Of a stretch of 58,095 nucleotides of DNA, positions 38,887-49,470 are shown one piece after another. The stretch comes from Actinomycetes bacterium. GTDB lineage: Bacteria; Actinomycetota; Acidimicrobiia; Acidimicrobiales; Bog-793. The DNA is taken from positions 1 through 58,095 of the forward strand of contig JAJZMK010000136.1 in NCBI GenBank assembly GCA_021798275.1, given 5' to 3'. A program made the translations under genes and the position numbers. Positions within the stretch are counted from its first letter, which is position 1, and every line of letters starts with the position of its first letter. Below the pieces are notes generated by a model, which was given only the letters and a program-made list of their open reading frames with translations, was not told where the DNA came from and searched no databases.

Positions 38887-39264
38887 ATGCCTATTAGGAC
38901 TATCACTCAAGATCTGTGTGATATTTGTTATAGCGATACCTCAGACAGCGTAGAGGCAACTAACAAACTCAGATTCGCTTGGCAAAATAAACCCTATATT
39001 TTATTGACATGTGACCGTCACGCCGTTGAGATTGCCGACCAATTCTCTAAATTGACCAAACTAGGCTCACCGGAAACAAAACCTCATACCCTCAATGCTA
39101 CGAAAAACCATGGCCATCATTTGGGATCGGGGAGAAATAAGTCGGCTCTTTCTTCACTGAGCGAAACAGAGAAAAATAAATTCAGACTGTGGGCTAATAT
39201 GCCAAATGCCAGACGTATATCCGATCAAAGAGTATACGAATGGATCAGGCTTGGAAAACCGTAA
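38887..39264 (+). CDS. Lsr2-like nucleoid protein with Cys/His (possible zinc-binding) N-terminus
   Basis: C-terminal FRLWANMPNARRISDQRVYEWIRLGKP resembles the Lsr2 DNA-binding domain; N-terminal CDIC...CDRH around an Lsr2-like dimerisation strand pattern; RBS aaggagacgta. Confidence 0.6.
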   Translation: MPIRTITQDLCDICYSDTSDSVEATNKLRFAWQNKPYILLTCDRHAVEIADQFSKLTKLGSPETKPHTLNATKNHGHHLGSGRNKSALSSLSETEKNKFRLWANMPNARRISDQRVYEWIRLGKP

Positions 39265-39426
39265 TGACAAAATAAATATTGATGCATATTTTGTCAATGA
39301 ACATTAACTTTTACCTACAGCAGTTATCAAAATACCCTAAAAGCAAACTATTTTAAAAAAATATTGACAAAAATATAGAAGCAGCTATCGGAAACGCTAC
39401 GACGAAAAACAGGAAGATAGTTCAGG

Positions 39427-40866
39427 CTATTTAAAATCGCTCAAGTGTTCTGCGACAAATTCAGCCAAAGTAACAGGCAAAGAAAAATCGGGCGCTATAG
39501 TCGCCGCTACACCTTCACACATAACTATTGTTTTGACCAGCAAGAACAATTGCGAAGGAAATCTCAGCTTATAGCGTTTTCCGGTGGTCAACACGTCCAT
39601 AAGCAGCGATCCCAATTTGATATCACCCAATTGTGTTGTGATATAGCTTGTTGTCATGCGCTCCAATTCTGAAATAAAAGCATCCGAGATATCATTCGTC
39701 GATACTCCAAGAGCTGCTAATGCTTTGGCACTCTTTTTCATATCCAAAGACACTATGGCCAATGCAATATCAATTAATTGATGTCGTATCTGTTCATCCA
39801 AGATGCCCACCATGCCAAAATCCAGGAAAGCCAGCTCCAGATCAAACAGGATTAATATATTACCCTGATGCGGATCGGCATGGTAAAAACCGTCGAGAAA
39901 GACCATTTGTAAATAACTTTTTGTAAAAAGAGAGGCAATCTTTAGTTTTTCTTGACTAGATATTGCTGACAGCAGCATATCGTCTATCTTATGACCCTCC
40001 AGATATTCAAGTGTCAATACATTATGGGTTGAATACTCAAAAAAGACCTCCGGTATCCGAACGTCTAAATTGCTCAAAGACTTCTTGAATTTTATACAAT
40101 TGGTAGCCTCGCTCAAATAATCAAGCTCCCGCAAAATCGTTACCTTGAATTCCGATACGAAACCCTGAAAATCAATTTCTTTCAAGTAAGACAATTTGAA
40201 AAACTTCATCTTTGTCAAATGTTCTAAAATGGCTATATCTATAGAAATCAATTCCCGTACACCGGGTTTGACTACTTTAACCACAACGTCACTACCGTCA
40301 TGCAGACCGGCTAAATGAACTTGTCCTATGGATGCGGTTGCCAAAGGTTTATCTTGAAAATATCTAAATATTTCATCTATATTTTTAGCAAAGTCTGCTT
40401 CAATAATATTTTTAATTTCTAGGGCGTCTTTGGGGAGAATATGATCCTGCAAGTTAGCCAATGCCGTCATCCAAAAGGTCGGAACAATGTCGGTTCTGGT
40501 TGACAAGACCTGGCCCATCTTGATAAATGTCGGACCGAGTATAGAAAACATCTCTGTAATGCGTTTGCTCAGCACAACCTCTTGATAAGCTGCCAAACGG
40601 CTTTGCCATCGGGTGGATCGCTCCGTAGACATCGGGACATGCTTTGAATGATTTTTGTTGTCACCCGAAGGTGACAACAAAATACCGCTACCGCCAAAAA
40701 GTATTTTTAGCGCAAAAAGAAATGTATCCTTAAAAAGATAGGCGATTTGAATAGCTGCGGTAGAGAAAATAGCGATACTTCTCGATAAAATCGGTAGGTA
40801 GGACTTGATTTTAACCAGTTTGGCAGCACTTAGGCGAACTGCTTTTTCGTAGGATCCCCTATACAT
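39427..40866 (-). CDS. UbiB/ABC1/AarF-family kinase-like protein
   Basis: ILGPTFIKMGQVLSTRTDIVP; PLATASIGQVHLAGLHDGSDVVVKVVKPGV; GFYHADPHQGNILILFDLELAFLDFGMVG. Confidence 0.94.
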   Translation of the reverse strand: MYRGSYEKAVRLSAAKLVKIKSYLPILSRSIAIFSTAAIQIAYLFKDTFLFALKILFGGSGILLSPSGDNKNHSKHVPMSTERSTRWQSRLAAYQEVVLSKRITEMFSILGPTFIKMGQVLSTRTDIVPTFWMTALANLQDHILPKDALEIKNIIEADFAKNIDEIFRYFQDKPLATASIGQVHLAGLHDGSDVVVKVVKPGVRELISIDIAILEHLTKMKFFKLSYLKEIDFQGFVSEFKVTILRELDYLSEATNCIKFKKSLSNLDVRIPEVFFEYSTHNVLTLEYLEGHKIDDMLLSAISSQEKLKIASLFTKSYLQMVFLDGFYHADPHQGNILILFDLELAFLDFGMVGILDEQIRHQLIDIALAIVSLDMKKSAKALAALGVSTNDISDAFISELERMTTSYITTQLGDIKLGSLLMDVLTTGKRYKLRFPSQLFLLVKTIVMCEGVAATIAPDFSLPVTLAEFVAEHLSDFK

Positions 40867-41540
40867 TAAGCATCATCATACGCTTGCCGATCATAGCCAA
40901 AAAACTTACAGAATTACCGTCTGAGAATTAATTATATTATAAAAATAATATAGACATCTTGGTACTAAATATTTACCTCGTTGAACTTTCCGCCGGTGAA
41001 GAACCTCAGAGCCACAAGATAGTCATTAAGTTGGGAAACGATATTCGTGCTATTGATCACATAGAACGATATAGTTCTCTCTATTTAGATCAGAAGTCCT
41101 ACATTATTAATCATGTACTTTACTTGATAGCTACCATATCGAACTTTCCCGAATCCGGATAGAAATACTTTTTGGCAAAAATATTCGCAATGTCCGAAGT
41201 TGACGGTGAGAAACCCATGACTTTATTGCTGATCAGGTAATTTAAATCATTCTAGATCGACTTTGACCGTTTCTATGCCTGAGAGCCGACCTGCTCCATG
41301 CGGCTACCAAGAGCAACAAAAGTATAGGTTCCTAAAATCAGATAACTGGGTAGTTCATAAAATAAAAAATATTTTTATTTTATGAACAGGTCAATCTTGG
41401 CAAAATATCCGTAAGGTATCTATTTATCTACGATTGCCCACCGCAACTCATGGCAAAGGGTAAACTTATGATATAAAACAATTACGACATACTGTTATAT
41501 CGCCTAGATTGCGGTTCAATTCACGAAGGGAGTTCACTGC

Positions 41541-42773
41541 TTGCTAGCTTTCACCTTTCCGGGTCAAGGTTCGCAACGGCCCTCTATGGGGTCTTCTTGG
41601 GTCGATCACCCGTCCTTTGAACTGGCATACGCCGCCGATGAGATCCTCTCCAGAGACATCCATAGTCTTCTGCTTGACGCAGATGAAAATGACCTAAAGA
41701 AAACGGAAAACGCCCAAATAGCAACTTTTATTTTTTCTTTGATCGTTTTGGATGCCGTCGAGCGCCTTGGATTGGAACCGACTATCGCCGCCGGTCATAG
41801 TCTCGGAGAGTACACGGCGCTGGCCGCTACCGCCGCCATCTCCTTTGAAGACGGCATACGACTTGTCGGAGAAAGAGGCTCTGCCATGGCAGACGCTGCC
41901 GAAGAGCAACAGGGCTCTATGATAGCCGTTTTGGGTTTGACAGATGAAGATGCCCAAATAGCTTGCAACTTGGCAGAAGGAAAAGCCTGGCTGGCCAATA
42001 TGAACTCCCCCGGCCAAGTCGTAATATCCGGTGACCTAGCATCACTTGATAAGGTCAAGGAAGTATGTAAAAACATGGGGGCAAAGAAGATTATACCGCT
42101 GGCAGTAAGCGGGGCTTTCCACTCCCCTTTCATGGAGCCGGCGCGAGAACGGCTGCGAAAAGTCCTATCGACAATATCATTTCGAGATCCCTCACCTGCC
42201 ATAGTCGCCAATGTTGACGCTAAAATTCACTCTAAAGCAGATGATTGGCCACAATTACTCTCTGCTCAATTATGTTCTCCCGTTCGCTGGCATCAAAGCG
42301 TCACCGAACTTTACAACAATGGGGCCAGAAGTTTTATAGAAATAGGCCCAGGTAATGTACTTACCGGTCTTACTAAGAGAACTTTAACCGCTGTTGACGA
42401 AAGCTTATTCTATTCCAACATAGCAACTCCCCAAGACCTTGAGCAATTGATGGAGAAGTTATCCGGCCAAGGAAAAGCCGGTTCGTCTTTAGATGCCGAA
42501 ACACCGATCGTTTACGCCATGACAGAAAGACTTGTGGTTGCCCCTTCAATCGGTCGCTTCAGACCGGCTGATAACTTAGTAGAAGTCTTGCCAAAACTTA
42601 CGGGAAACCCCAACCATCATATTGACATCAAAGCCGGGGATTTAATAGGGTGGAGCGGTAAAGTTGAGATCAGAACCCCGTTTTCCGGAATTTTACAAGG
42701 GATCCTTGTATTGGAAGGAGAACGCGTGGCACCGGGTCAACCGGTTGCTTGGTTGCGGGTTAACGAGATCTAA
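41541..42773 (+). CDS. fabD: Malonyl-CoA:ACP transacylase with C-terminal BCCP/lipoyl-like domain
   Basis: FPGQGSQ, GHSLGEYTALAA, GAFHSPFM motifs; C-terminal VVAPSIGRFRPADN...DIKAGDLIGWSGKVEIRTPFSGILQGILVLEGERVAPGQPVAWLRV. TTG start. Confidence 0.93.
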   Translation: MLAFTFPGQGSQRPSMGSSWVDHPSFELAYAADEILSRDIHSLLLDADENDLKKTENAQIATFIFSLIVLDAVERLGLEPTIAAGHSLGEYTALAATAAISFEDGIRLVGERGSAMADAAEEQQGSMIAVLGLTDEDAQIACNLAEGKAWLANMNSPGQVVISGDLASLDKVKEVCKNMGAKKIIPLAVSGAFHSPFMEPARERLRKVLSTISFRDPSPAIVANVDAKIHSKADDWPQLLSAQLCSPVRWHQSVTELYNNGARSFIEIGPGNVLTGLTKRTLTAVDESLFYSNIATPQDLEQLMEKLSGQGKAGSSLDAETPIVYAMTERLVVAPSIGRFRPADNLVEVLPKLTGNPNHHIDIKAGDLIGWSGKVEIRTPFSGILQGILVLEGERVAPGQPVAWLRVNEI

Positions 42774-43933
42774 GCTCACCTCACAATACGCCTGACGATA
42801 CCGGGGTAATCCGGAAAATTCTCGTTGATTTTTACAGACGATCAGATCATTTGCTGGACTTTCCCGCCCTTGTAGACGGAGCTTCTACCTATCTGCTCGG
42901 TTGGAGTTGCTTGGCATCACCGTCTTCTGCCACCTAAACCGACTGCTCCAGTATCAGGACGCTGGTAGATGATTGGATTTTTTTACTTGGACACCTGGAT
43001 CTCTCTAGACGATGCCAAGTTCTGGTCGCTACTAAAGGCTTTCTTGCCTTTTAGCACTGCACCTTGTGTATACCTTACTCTAGATTGTGAGGAGGATCAA
43101 CAACTGAGAGATATGTGACACAGATCGTGATGTCTGGTCTTATTGGGTATAGGTCCCGAGGATTTCATTTTGGAAAATTTGATCACTCTTATAACACCCA
43201 GGTGACAGGTAAAGACACAGTCGGGGTTTACCGACCGGTGTTTTGGTCGGTCGGTTGTCTTGTCAGCGATCCGGTGATCGAAATCTTTGAGCCTACACTC
43301 GGCTTTTGTCTTACTTTTTCTTCACAGCACCAACCTGCGGTGGTGTAGAGAGCCGTTCTTTATCCGAGAGAGCTTGAGTTGGAGTCGATCGAAATGTTCT
43401 ACAGCCCCTTATAGTGACCCAGCCTTTTCTGTCATTGGTGATCTCCTCGGCGATTAGTACACCGGGATTTTGATCGGCTGGGGCTATATTCCCACGACTG
43501 AGAAGAAGGAAATCACAATTTGCTGTCAGTTCCGAAATCCACCGCTATCGACTCGATAGCATGCCTTGACACCTACAGGCTTTCTTTAGTTTCAAGGTTG
43601 GAATCAATTTGGATTCTGAGCGAATACGCTAAGAACTGACTTACAAAAGCGTAAATTCAATCTGACAGCGCACACAGACTGAACGTTAATCGATAGCGTC
43701 ATCTTTCTGTCCGATTGGGAAAGAACTCTCTTTGATAGTCAATCGGCAATCTCACAATTGGCAGACCATCTTTTTAGAAGTTTTAGAAATATCTAGATAT
43801 GAAAATTGGTGTAGGATCTTTGAGGTAGATTGTTTACGGAAATATTCACGATAATTTATAGGGATAATGCTTCGGTGTAATATCTCTGGGTAATATTTCT
43901 CGGAAACAAATACTATTTATGTTTTATAGACAA

Positions 43934-44010
43934 GGGCCGTTGGCGCAGTCTGGCAGCGCACTTGCATGACACGCAAGTGGTCACAGGTTCAAATCCTGTA
44001 CGGCCCACCA
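43934..44010 (+). tRNA. tRNA-Val(GAC)
   Basis: GGGCCGT..ACGGCCC acceptor stem, anticodon stem-loop CTTGC-ATGACAC-GCAAG, T-arm AGGTTCAAATCCT, encoded CCA. Confidence 0.95.
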
Positions 44011-44735
44011 AAAGTCTGCTACTCATACTATTGATCCAATAAACTGTGCTGGATGACGCTAGGGCTACTTATTTCTTTCTTTCGACGCTACTATCAATCT
44101 TCTGACCATACATGACAGTGAAGTGCCACCTCACCGATCTTCAGCCAGCTTTCACGCAAGGTTCTAAATGGCCCTCGACACGCTGGCATAAGTCAAATGT
44201 CTACATACTTTCTCATCTCAAAGAACCGGGATATTATGGAAACCGTTCGTGGTAAAAATTCGCTTGACATGATCAGAATCATCTGATACACAAGACCGCA
44301 GTCGATAGCGAGGTCTGGCATTGACAGCGGATTCATCTACAACTACTGCAATTTCCAGAATTGTTGCTGCAAGTTGATGATATCGTGAGGATATGTTGAT
44401 AGATATCGCCAAAAAAGCGAACCGGCAGACAATTCTAATTCTGTGACAAGAAAAAGGTCACCTGTCGCTTCCGGTGAGTCATTTGACATAAAAACAACAA
44501 ACCTCACAGTGTCCTACTATACATCTCCATCACAATATGAGAAATTTTTATAATATCAAAAAGTAGCGTACAAAGTTCGTGTCCGGTTTTATCTGGTCAA
44601 GCGCATTCTTGTAACCATCAAAATGACGATTTACTGTTTATGTCTGCGACAATCCTAGGTATATACCTTGTAGGTGATGTCCTTACTGACACCGTTTTTG
44701 ATTGAACTTTTTTCGTCATCATCAGACCTGTTATC

Positions 44736-45827
44736 TCAACCCAGGAGAGAAGCCTCTCTCCTCCAGGTGCGTCCTCCGTTGGTGGTGGCGATAATGATGC
44801 CTCTGCCCTTATTGTTCCAACCTGCGGCAGTACAGTGTGAGTTAGAGGAGCAAGCAACGGCGTTGAGACGCAAAAAACCCCAGTGAAATATTCTACGCTT
44901 CCATGTGCGCCCCCCATTCGTGGTGGTGGTAGCGATGCCGTTCATGATGCCATTTTTGTTATTGGTGTCTAGGCCGACAGCAATACAGTGCGAGAAGTGG
45001 CAGGTAACGTTGTAGAAGGTGGCACCCGTGACAGAAATAGGAGACCCCCAGGTATGCCCTCTATTGGTGGTAATAAAGATGTTGTTAGAACCGACGGCAA
45101 TACAGTGCGAGATAGAGTGGCAAGCGATGCTAAAGAGTGGGAAGGACCTATAGGGAAATCTTCCTCTCCTCCATGTGCGCCCACCGTTGGTGGTAGCGAA
45201 GGTGGCATTGTTAGTGTACTTTCCGGAACCGGTAGCCATACAGTGCGAGATAGAGGGGCAGGTGATGGCGTTGCCCTCGCTCATGCCTAAAGGAGGCTTC
45301 TCTTTCTTCCAGGTGCGCCCACCGTTGGTGGTGGAAATGATGCCGTAACCGACGGCAGTGCAATCTGAGGTAGAGGGACAGGCAACGGCATTGAATATAT
45401 TCACGCCATAGGGAAGACTCTCCCTTGTCCAGGTGCGCCCACCGTTGGTGGTGGAAATGATGCCGTAACCGACGGCAGTGCAATCTGAGGTAGAGGGACA
45501 GGCAATGGCACTTAGGACATCCACGCCTTCATCGACAGGATTCTCGCTTGTCCAGGTGCGCCCACCGTTGGTGGTGGTGGCGATGATGCCGTCACCGACG
45601 GCGATACAATCTGAGGTAGAGGGACAGGCAACGGCGTTTAGGTATGCAGGTTGCGTGTTGGTTGTGGCTACACGCCATACAGAGTTACTTCTTGTTCCCG
45701 TTGCGCTCGCTACAAACGGTTGAGCCAAGATGGTCACGAGCGTTACTATGGCAACCGTCATTGCAAAGAAAAGCTTCAATGGAACCGATCGCTGCGCTCG
45801 GTTATTTGAATCTGTCGCTGATCTCAT
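44736..45827 (-). CDS. Secreted BNR/Ycf48-like repeat protein
   Basis: Signal peptide (LKLFFAMTVAIVTLVTILAQPFVASA) and about seven repeats of AVACPSTSDCTAVGYGIISTTNGGRTW. Confidence 0.85.
   Translation of the reverse strand: MRSATDSNNRAQRSVPLKLFFAMTVAIVTLVTILAQPFVASATGTRSNSVWRVATTNTQPAYLNAVACPSTSDCIAVGDGIIATTTNGGRTWTSENPVDEGVDVLSAIACPSTSDCTAVGYGIISTTNGGRTWTRESLPYGVNIFNAVACPSTSDCTAVGYGIISTTNGGRTWKKEKPPLGMSEGNAITCPSISHCMATGSGKYTNNATFATTNGGRTWRRGRFPYRSFPLFSIACHSISHCIAVGSNNIFITTNRGHTWGSPISVTGATFYNVTCHFSHCIAVGLDTNNKNGIMNGIATTTTNGGRTWKRRIFHWGFLRLNAVACSSNSHCTAAGWNNKGRGIIIATTNGGRTWRREASLLG
45309..45630. repeat. About 120-bp tandem DNA repeats within the BNR-like gene
   Basis: The ccaggtgcgcccaccgttggtggtgg... 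unit recurs at 45309, 45429 and 45552 (spacing 120 and 123); first two copies near identical over about 80 nt. Confidence 0.85.
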
Positions 45828-46799
45828 CTCAAAACCGACATCTCTGGGGCTTCGATAATACTAATATGGACAATCTGCTTCTCGGAAATTGTTATACGCT
45901 CCTTCATTGATAGTGATCCTGTGAGTACTTGAAAACGGAAGTCAAACAGGACAGCCATCTGCAACGATGTATTCGTAGATCCATAAAGACCGATTGAACT
46001 GATTGCTGTCATACGCACCGCTCCGTATCGTTATTTTCAGATGCCAAAACGACTACTTATCGTCTGCCGGTAAAGTCAATCCTGACGACACTTACTATTG
46101 TCAATGTTTCCAACTCTTCTGCCGATGATAATAACATTTATTTTTTTAAAAAATAACTAGTTAACAATGTTGTTACCGGCCAACATAATTTATATTTATT
46201 TAAATCGACTTTCGTCGATACTATGCCCTATTCTTTGAAAATATTTTGACATAGCAAGATTGCTAATCTATCTGCTTTATTAAAATTTACTCACAGGATA
46301 ACTTGAATAAATTAGAAAATGTTCAGGAATATGTACTCGTATCTTTGAACTTTGGCTACCGGCTTACTATTCTCCATTCGACGAGCATGTACCACAGAGT
46401 TTAAAAACCAGACAATATTTTGTCAGAGAAGTCATTCGCCTACAGCAAAGATTGTCAATAAATTTCGAGTATTTAAAAAAGGCTGGCTCTATCAAATCTC
46501 TGCTAAAAGCTTCCTCAAAAGAGAGATGTGACATAAATGGCACTATTGATTTAGTTGCAAGAAAACTCCAATGCGCTCAGGGGGCGAACATGCCTCTCCA
46601 TATGGAAAAATAAACCTCGAAAGGATTTTTGGCCTTTTCTAAATGGTATTAGTGAGAAATGATTTATCAGTTCATCGACATTGAGCGAGCCGGGGATTTC
46701 TTTGGTGACCTGATGGCTGTATGTCGATGTATATAGAAAGGAAAAATTTAGACTTATCGCAACTTTTTAAATGATCCCTACGACTACACTTAATGAAAA

Positions 46800-49457
46800 A
46801 TGCTTTGGGGGAAAAAGAGAACTACAATGTCACAGCCTTACGACCAAGACAAATCCCAAATAGACAACGACGCCGAAAGAACCAAGCATTCAGCCAGATG
46901 GGTGCTCCGGCCAAGGGGTGACCGAGTAAAAAGATCACGGCTACAAGACTTTGCCAATTCTACTTGGCAGGAAAAATTGGCCTCCATCGGCACATTTGTC
47001 ATAGTTGCCGGCGTCCTGTCCTTCGTAGCGGGACAATTGCACCCCGGCCTTATTTTTGAACCCACAATGGACGTAGGCGGCGATACGGCGGGGCATGTAG
47101 TAGCCGTATATTACTTTATCCATCATATCCTGCCCACTTTTCGCCTAACCGGCTGGGATCCTCAATGGTTTGACGGTTTCCCTCTGTATACGTTCTATTT
47201 CCCTCTTCCGGCTTTAATAATGGCCTTTTTCTCATGGTTTGCCCCATACGCCGTAGCATTTAAGCTGGAAACCGCTGTGGCGCTCTTCGCTATGCCTCTG
47301 GCGGCTTATGCACTCGGAAGACTCGTCAAAGCCCCGAGGCCCATTCCGGCTTTGATGAGTATCGGCGCCCTCATGTTTATTTTTAACAACTGGTTCACGA
47401 TCGACGGCGGAAACATTATGTCGACCATGGCGGGAGAGTACTCATTCACAACCGGCATGGTATTTATGTTGCTCTTTATCGGAGTATACGTCCGGTCTCT
47501 CGAAACCGGCAAACAAAGGTATTTGGCTGTCATCCTTTTCCTGGCGACAGCATTATGTCACATAGTACCGGCTATGTTTGCCGGTGGCGCAGCTGTGATT
47601 ATTACTTTTGTCTACCCCGATAAAGCAAAAGGCAAGAGGGAAGCTGGGCATATATCTTCGAAGTTCAAATTCACGAAAAAGATCTTTACTTCATGGTCAT
47701 TTCTAGCTTACAGACGACCTTTTAGAATCTTGATTACAGTCGGAGTCGCCAGTCTTCTTGTTTGCCTTTTTTGGCTGCTGCCCTTTGGTATTTACGGAAT
47801 CAAAGACGGTTTGACTACTTCTTTAAACAACGGCCGGGTTCTAAACAGCTTCTGGTATAACATGTTTCCACCGAACGGCGAATCTGTCCTATTGGCCTTG
47901 GCTCTTCTGGGTGGGATAGCCGCGGTATTTAGAAAAGATCGTTTCCCTATAGTTCTTTTGATCTTGTCAGTGATAGCAGCTGCCCTTTTCCAATGGGCAC
48001 CTTCGGCTCTTATTTACAACGGACGTTGGATACCATTCTGGTTTTTGATGACAGCTTTGCTGGCCAGTTACGGAATGAAGGAAATAGCGGTATTTTTCAT
48101 AAATATATTTTTAGTATCACGCTATGTTATGGCTGGAATTCTGTTAGAAAAAGGAAATCCTTTGGCGGCCAAACAAAAACTTGCTTCAAAGAATTTCAAA
48201 CAGGCCTCGATTTTTATCAGTTTCATTTTTCCCTTTATCACCGCTCTAGCGACAATCTCTTTGTTGGCTTCCTGGCTTAACGTTTCCCCAATTGGCAATC
48301 TGGATTCTATAAATTCCTCTGCCGCATGGGCAATTTACAATTATAAAGGTTTTCAAGGACAGCCCGGATGGAGCGAACTTGAAAGGGTGACAGAGATGCT
48401 GGATTACGCAGGAAATAAATTCGGTTGCGGCAGGTTAGATTATGAATACGGTAAAAATACTTCCGGCTGGTTTGGCTCGACAGATTACACCATGTCGCTT
48501 CCCTATTGGACGAACGGTTGTATCGATATAGAAGGCGGTCTCTATTACCAGTCCTCAACGACAACCGATTTCCACTTCCTCGATCAATCGGAGTTAGCCA
48601 TGGACGCGTCTAGGCCGGTGGCCGGTCTACCGTATGAAAACTTCAACATAGCAGACGGCATACGCCACTTACAACTTGACGGGGTCAAATATTTTCTGGC
48701 CAATTCTCCCCAAGCCGAGCAACAAGCCAGTGCCGATCCGTCACTTATCGAGATTGCCACAACTCCGGCATCACCTAATTCCGTCGACACTTCGCTTTCC
48801 GGTACTCCCACAACACCGGCGGGAGGATTTCACTGGGATCTCTATCTGATTAAAAATACCCGGCTGGTTACCCCGCTCTCGTATAATCCAGTCATAGAAG
48901 CCGGTATAACCAAGAACCAATTCCTCAACACCTCTATAACCTGGTATCAGCAAAAGCAGTATTGGCAAGTGCCGATAGCCCGTACGGGACCAAGTAATTG
49001 GGAGACGGCCTCCGTCGGATCTCTGGTACCGCCATCCCCTTCGGATAAAGTGATCCCGACCAAAGTCAGCAACATAACCACTACCGCTAACTCCGTGACG
49101 TTCAATGTTACAAGGCTGGGATCTCCCGTCCTGGTCAAAGAACCTTACTTTCCCAACTGGCAAGTGACTGGAGCCGAGGGACCTTATGAGGTAACACCCA
49201 ATTTGATGGTTGTTATACCGACTTCACATACCATCAAGATGGCTTACGGTACTACTATGGTAGACTGGATAGGGAGAATAGCCACGATAGCCGGTATTGT
49301 CATGACAGCAATCTTTACCTTGAGAGGGCCGGCGCTACCTGCATCCGACGGTGGCAAGACAGCAATGGAGACATCTTCCGATAATTTAGTTACAGATGAC
49401 AATAAAGAGAAAAGAAATCGGCAAGCTAAACTAAAATCAAAACCTAAAAGTAATTAA
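46800..49457 (+). CDS. Large multi-TM membrane protein, GT-C/YfhO-like putative glycosyltransferase
   Basis: 885 aa; many TM segments, extracytoplasmic C-terminal domain; adjacent GT2 gene. ATG 46827 is an alternative start. Confidence 0.7.
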   Translation: MLWGKKRTTMSQPYDQDKSQIDNDAERTKHSARWVLRPRGDRVKRSRLQDFANSTWQEKLASIGTFVIVAGVLSFVAGQLHPGLIFEPTMDVGGDTAGHVVAVYYFIHHILPTFRLTGWDPQWFDGFPLYTFYFPLPALIMAFFSWFAPYAVAFKLETAVALFAMPLAAYALGRLVKAPRPIPALMSIGALMFIFNNWFTIDGGNIMSTMAGEYSFTTGMVFMLLFIGVYVRSLETGKQRYLAVILFLATALCHIVPAMFAGGAAVIITFVYPDKAKGKREAGHISSKFKFTKKIFTSWSFLAYRRPFRILITVGVASLLVCLFWLLPFGIYGIKDGLTTSLNNGRVLNSFWYNMFPPNGESVLLALALLGGIAAVFRKDRFPIVLLILSVIAAALFQWAPSALIYNGRWIPFWFLMTALLASYGMKEIAVFFINIFLVSRYVMAGILLEKGNPLAAKQKLASKNFKQASIFISFIFPFITALATISLLASWLNVSPIGNLDSINSSAAWAIYNYKGFQGQPGWSELERVTEMLDYAGNKFGCGRLDYEYGKNTSGWFGSTDYTMSLPYWTNGCIDIEGGLYYQSSTTTDFHFLDQSELAMDASRPVAGLPYENFNIADGIRHLQLDGVKYFLANSPQAEQQASADPSLIEIATTPASPNSVDTSLSGTPTTPAGGFHWDLYLIKNTRLVTPLSYNPVIEAGITKNQFLNTSITWYQQKQYWQVPIARTGPSNWETASVGSLVPPSPSDKVIPTKVSNITTTANSVTFNVTRLGSPVLVKEPYFPNWQVTGAEGPYEVTPNLMVVIPTSHTIKMAYGTTMVDWIGRIATIAGIVMTAIFTLRGPALPASDGGKTAMETSSDNLVTDDNKEKRNRQAKLKSKPKSN

Positions 49458-49470
49458 AGAGTAGGAACTT

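Noticed and set aside
43115-43348. 77-aa ORF in the gap after fabD
   Set aside because: No good RBS spacing or domain pattern; probably chance.
45309-45630. Considered as a CRISPR array because of regular repeats
   Set aside because: Repeats are 120 bp apart, in frame, and encode a protein repeat; no short repeat/unique spacer structure. No CRISPR array seen in the window.
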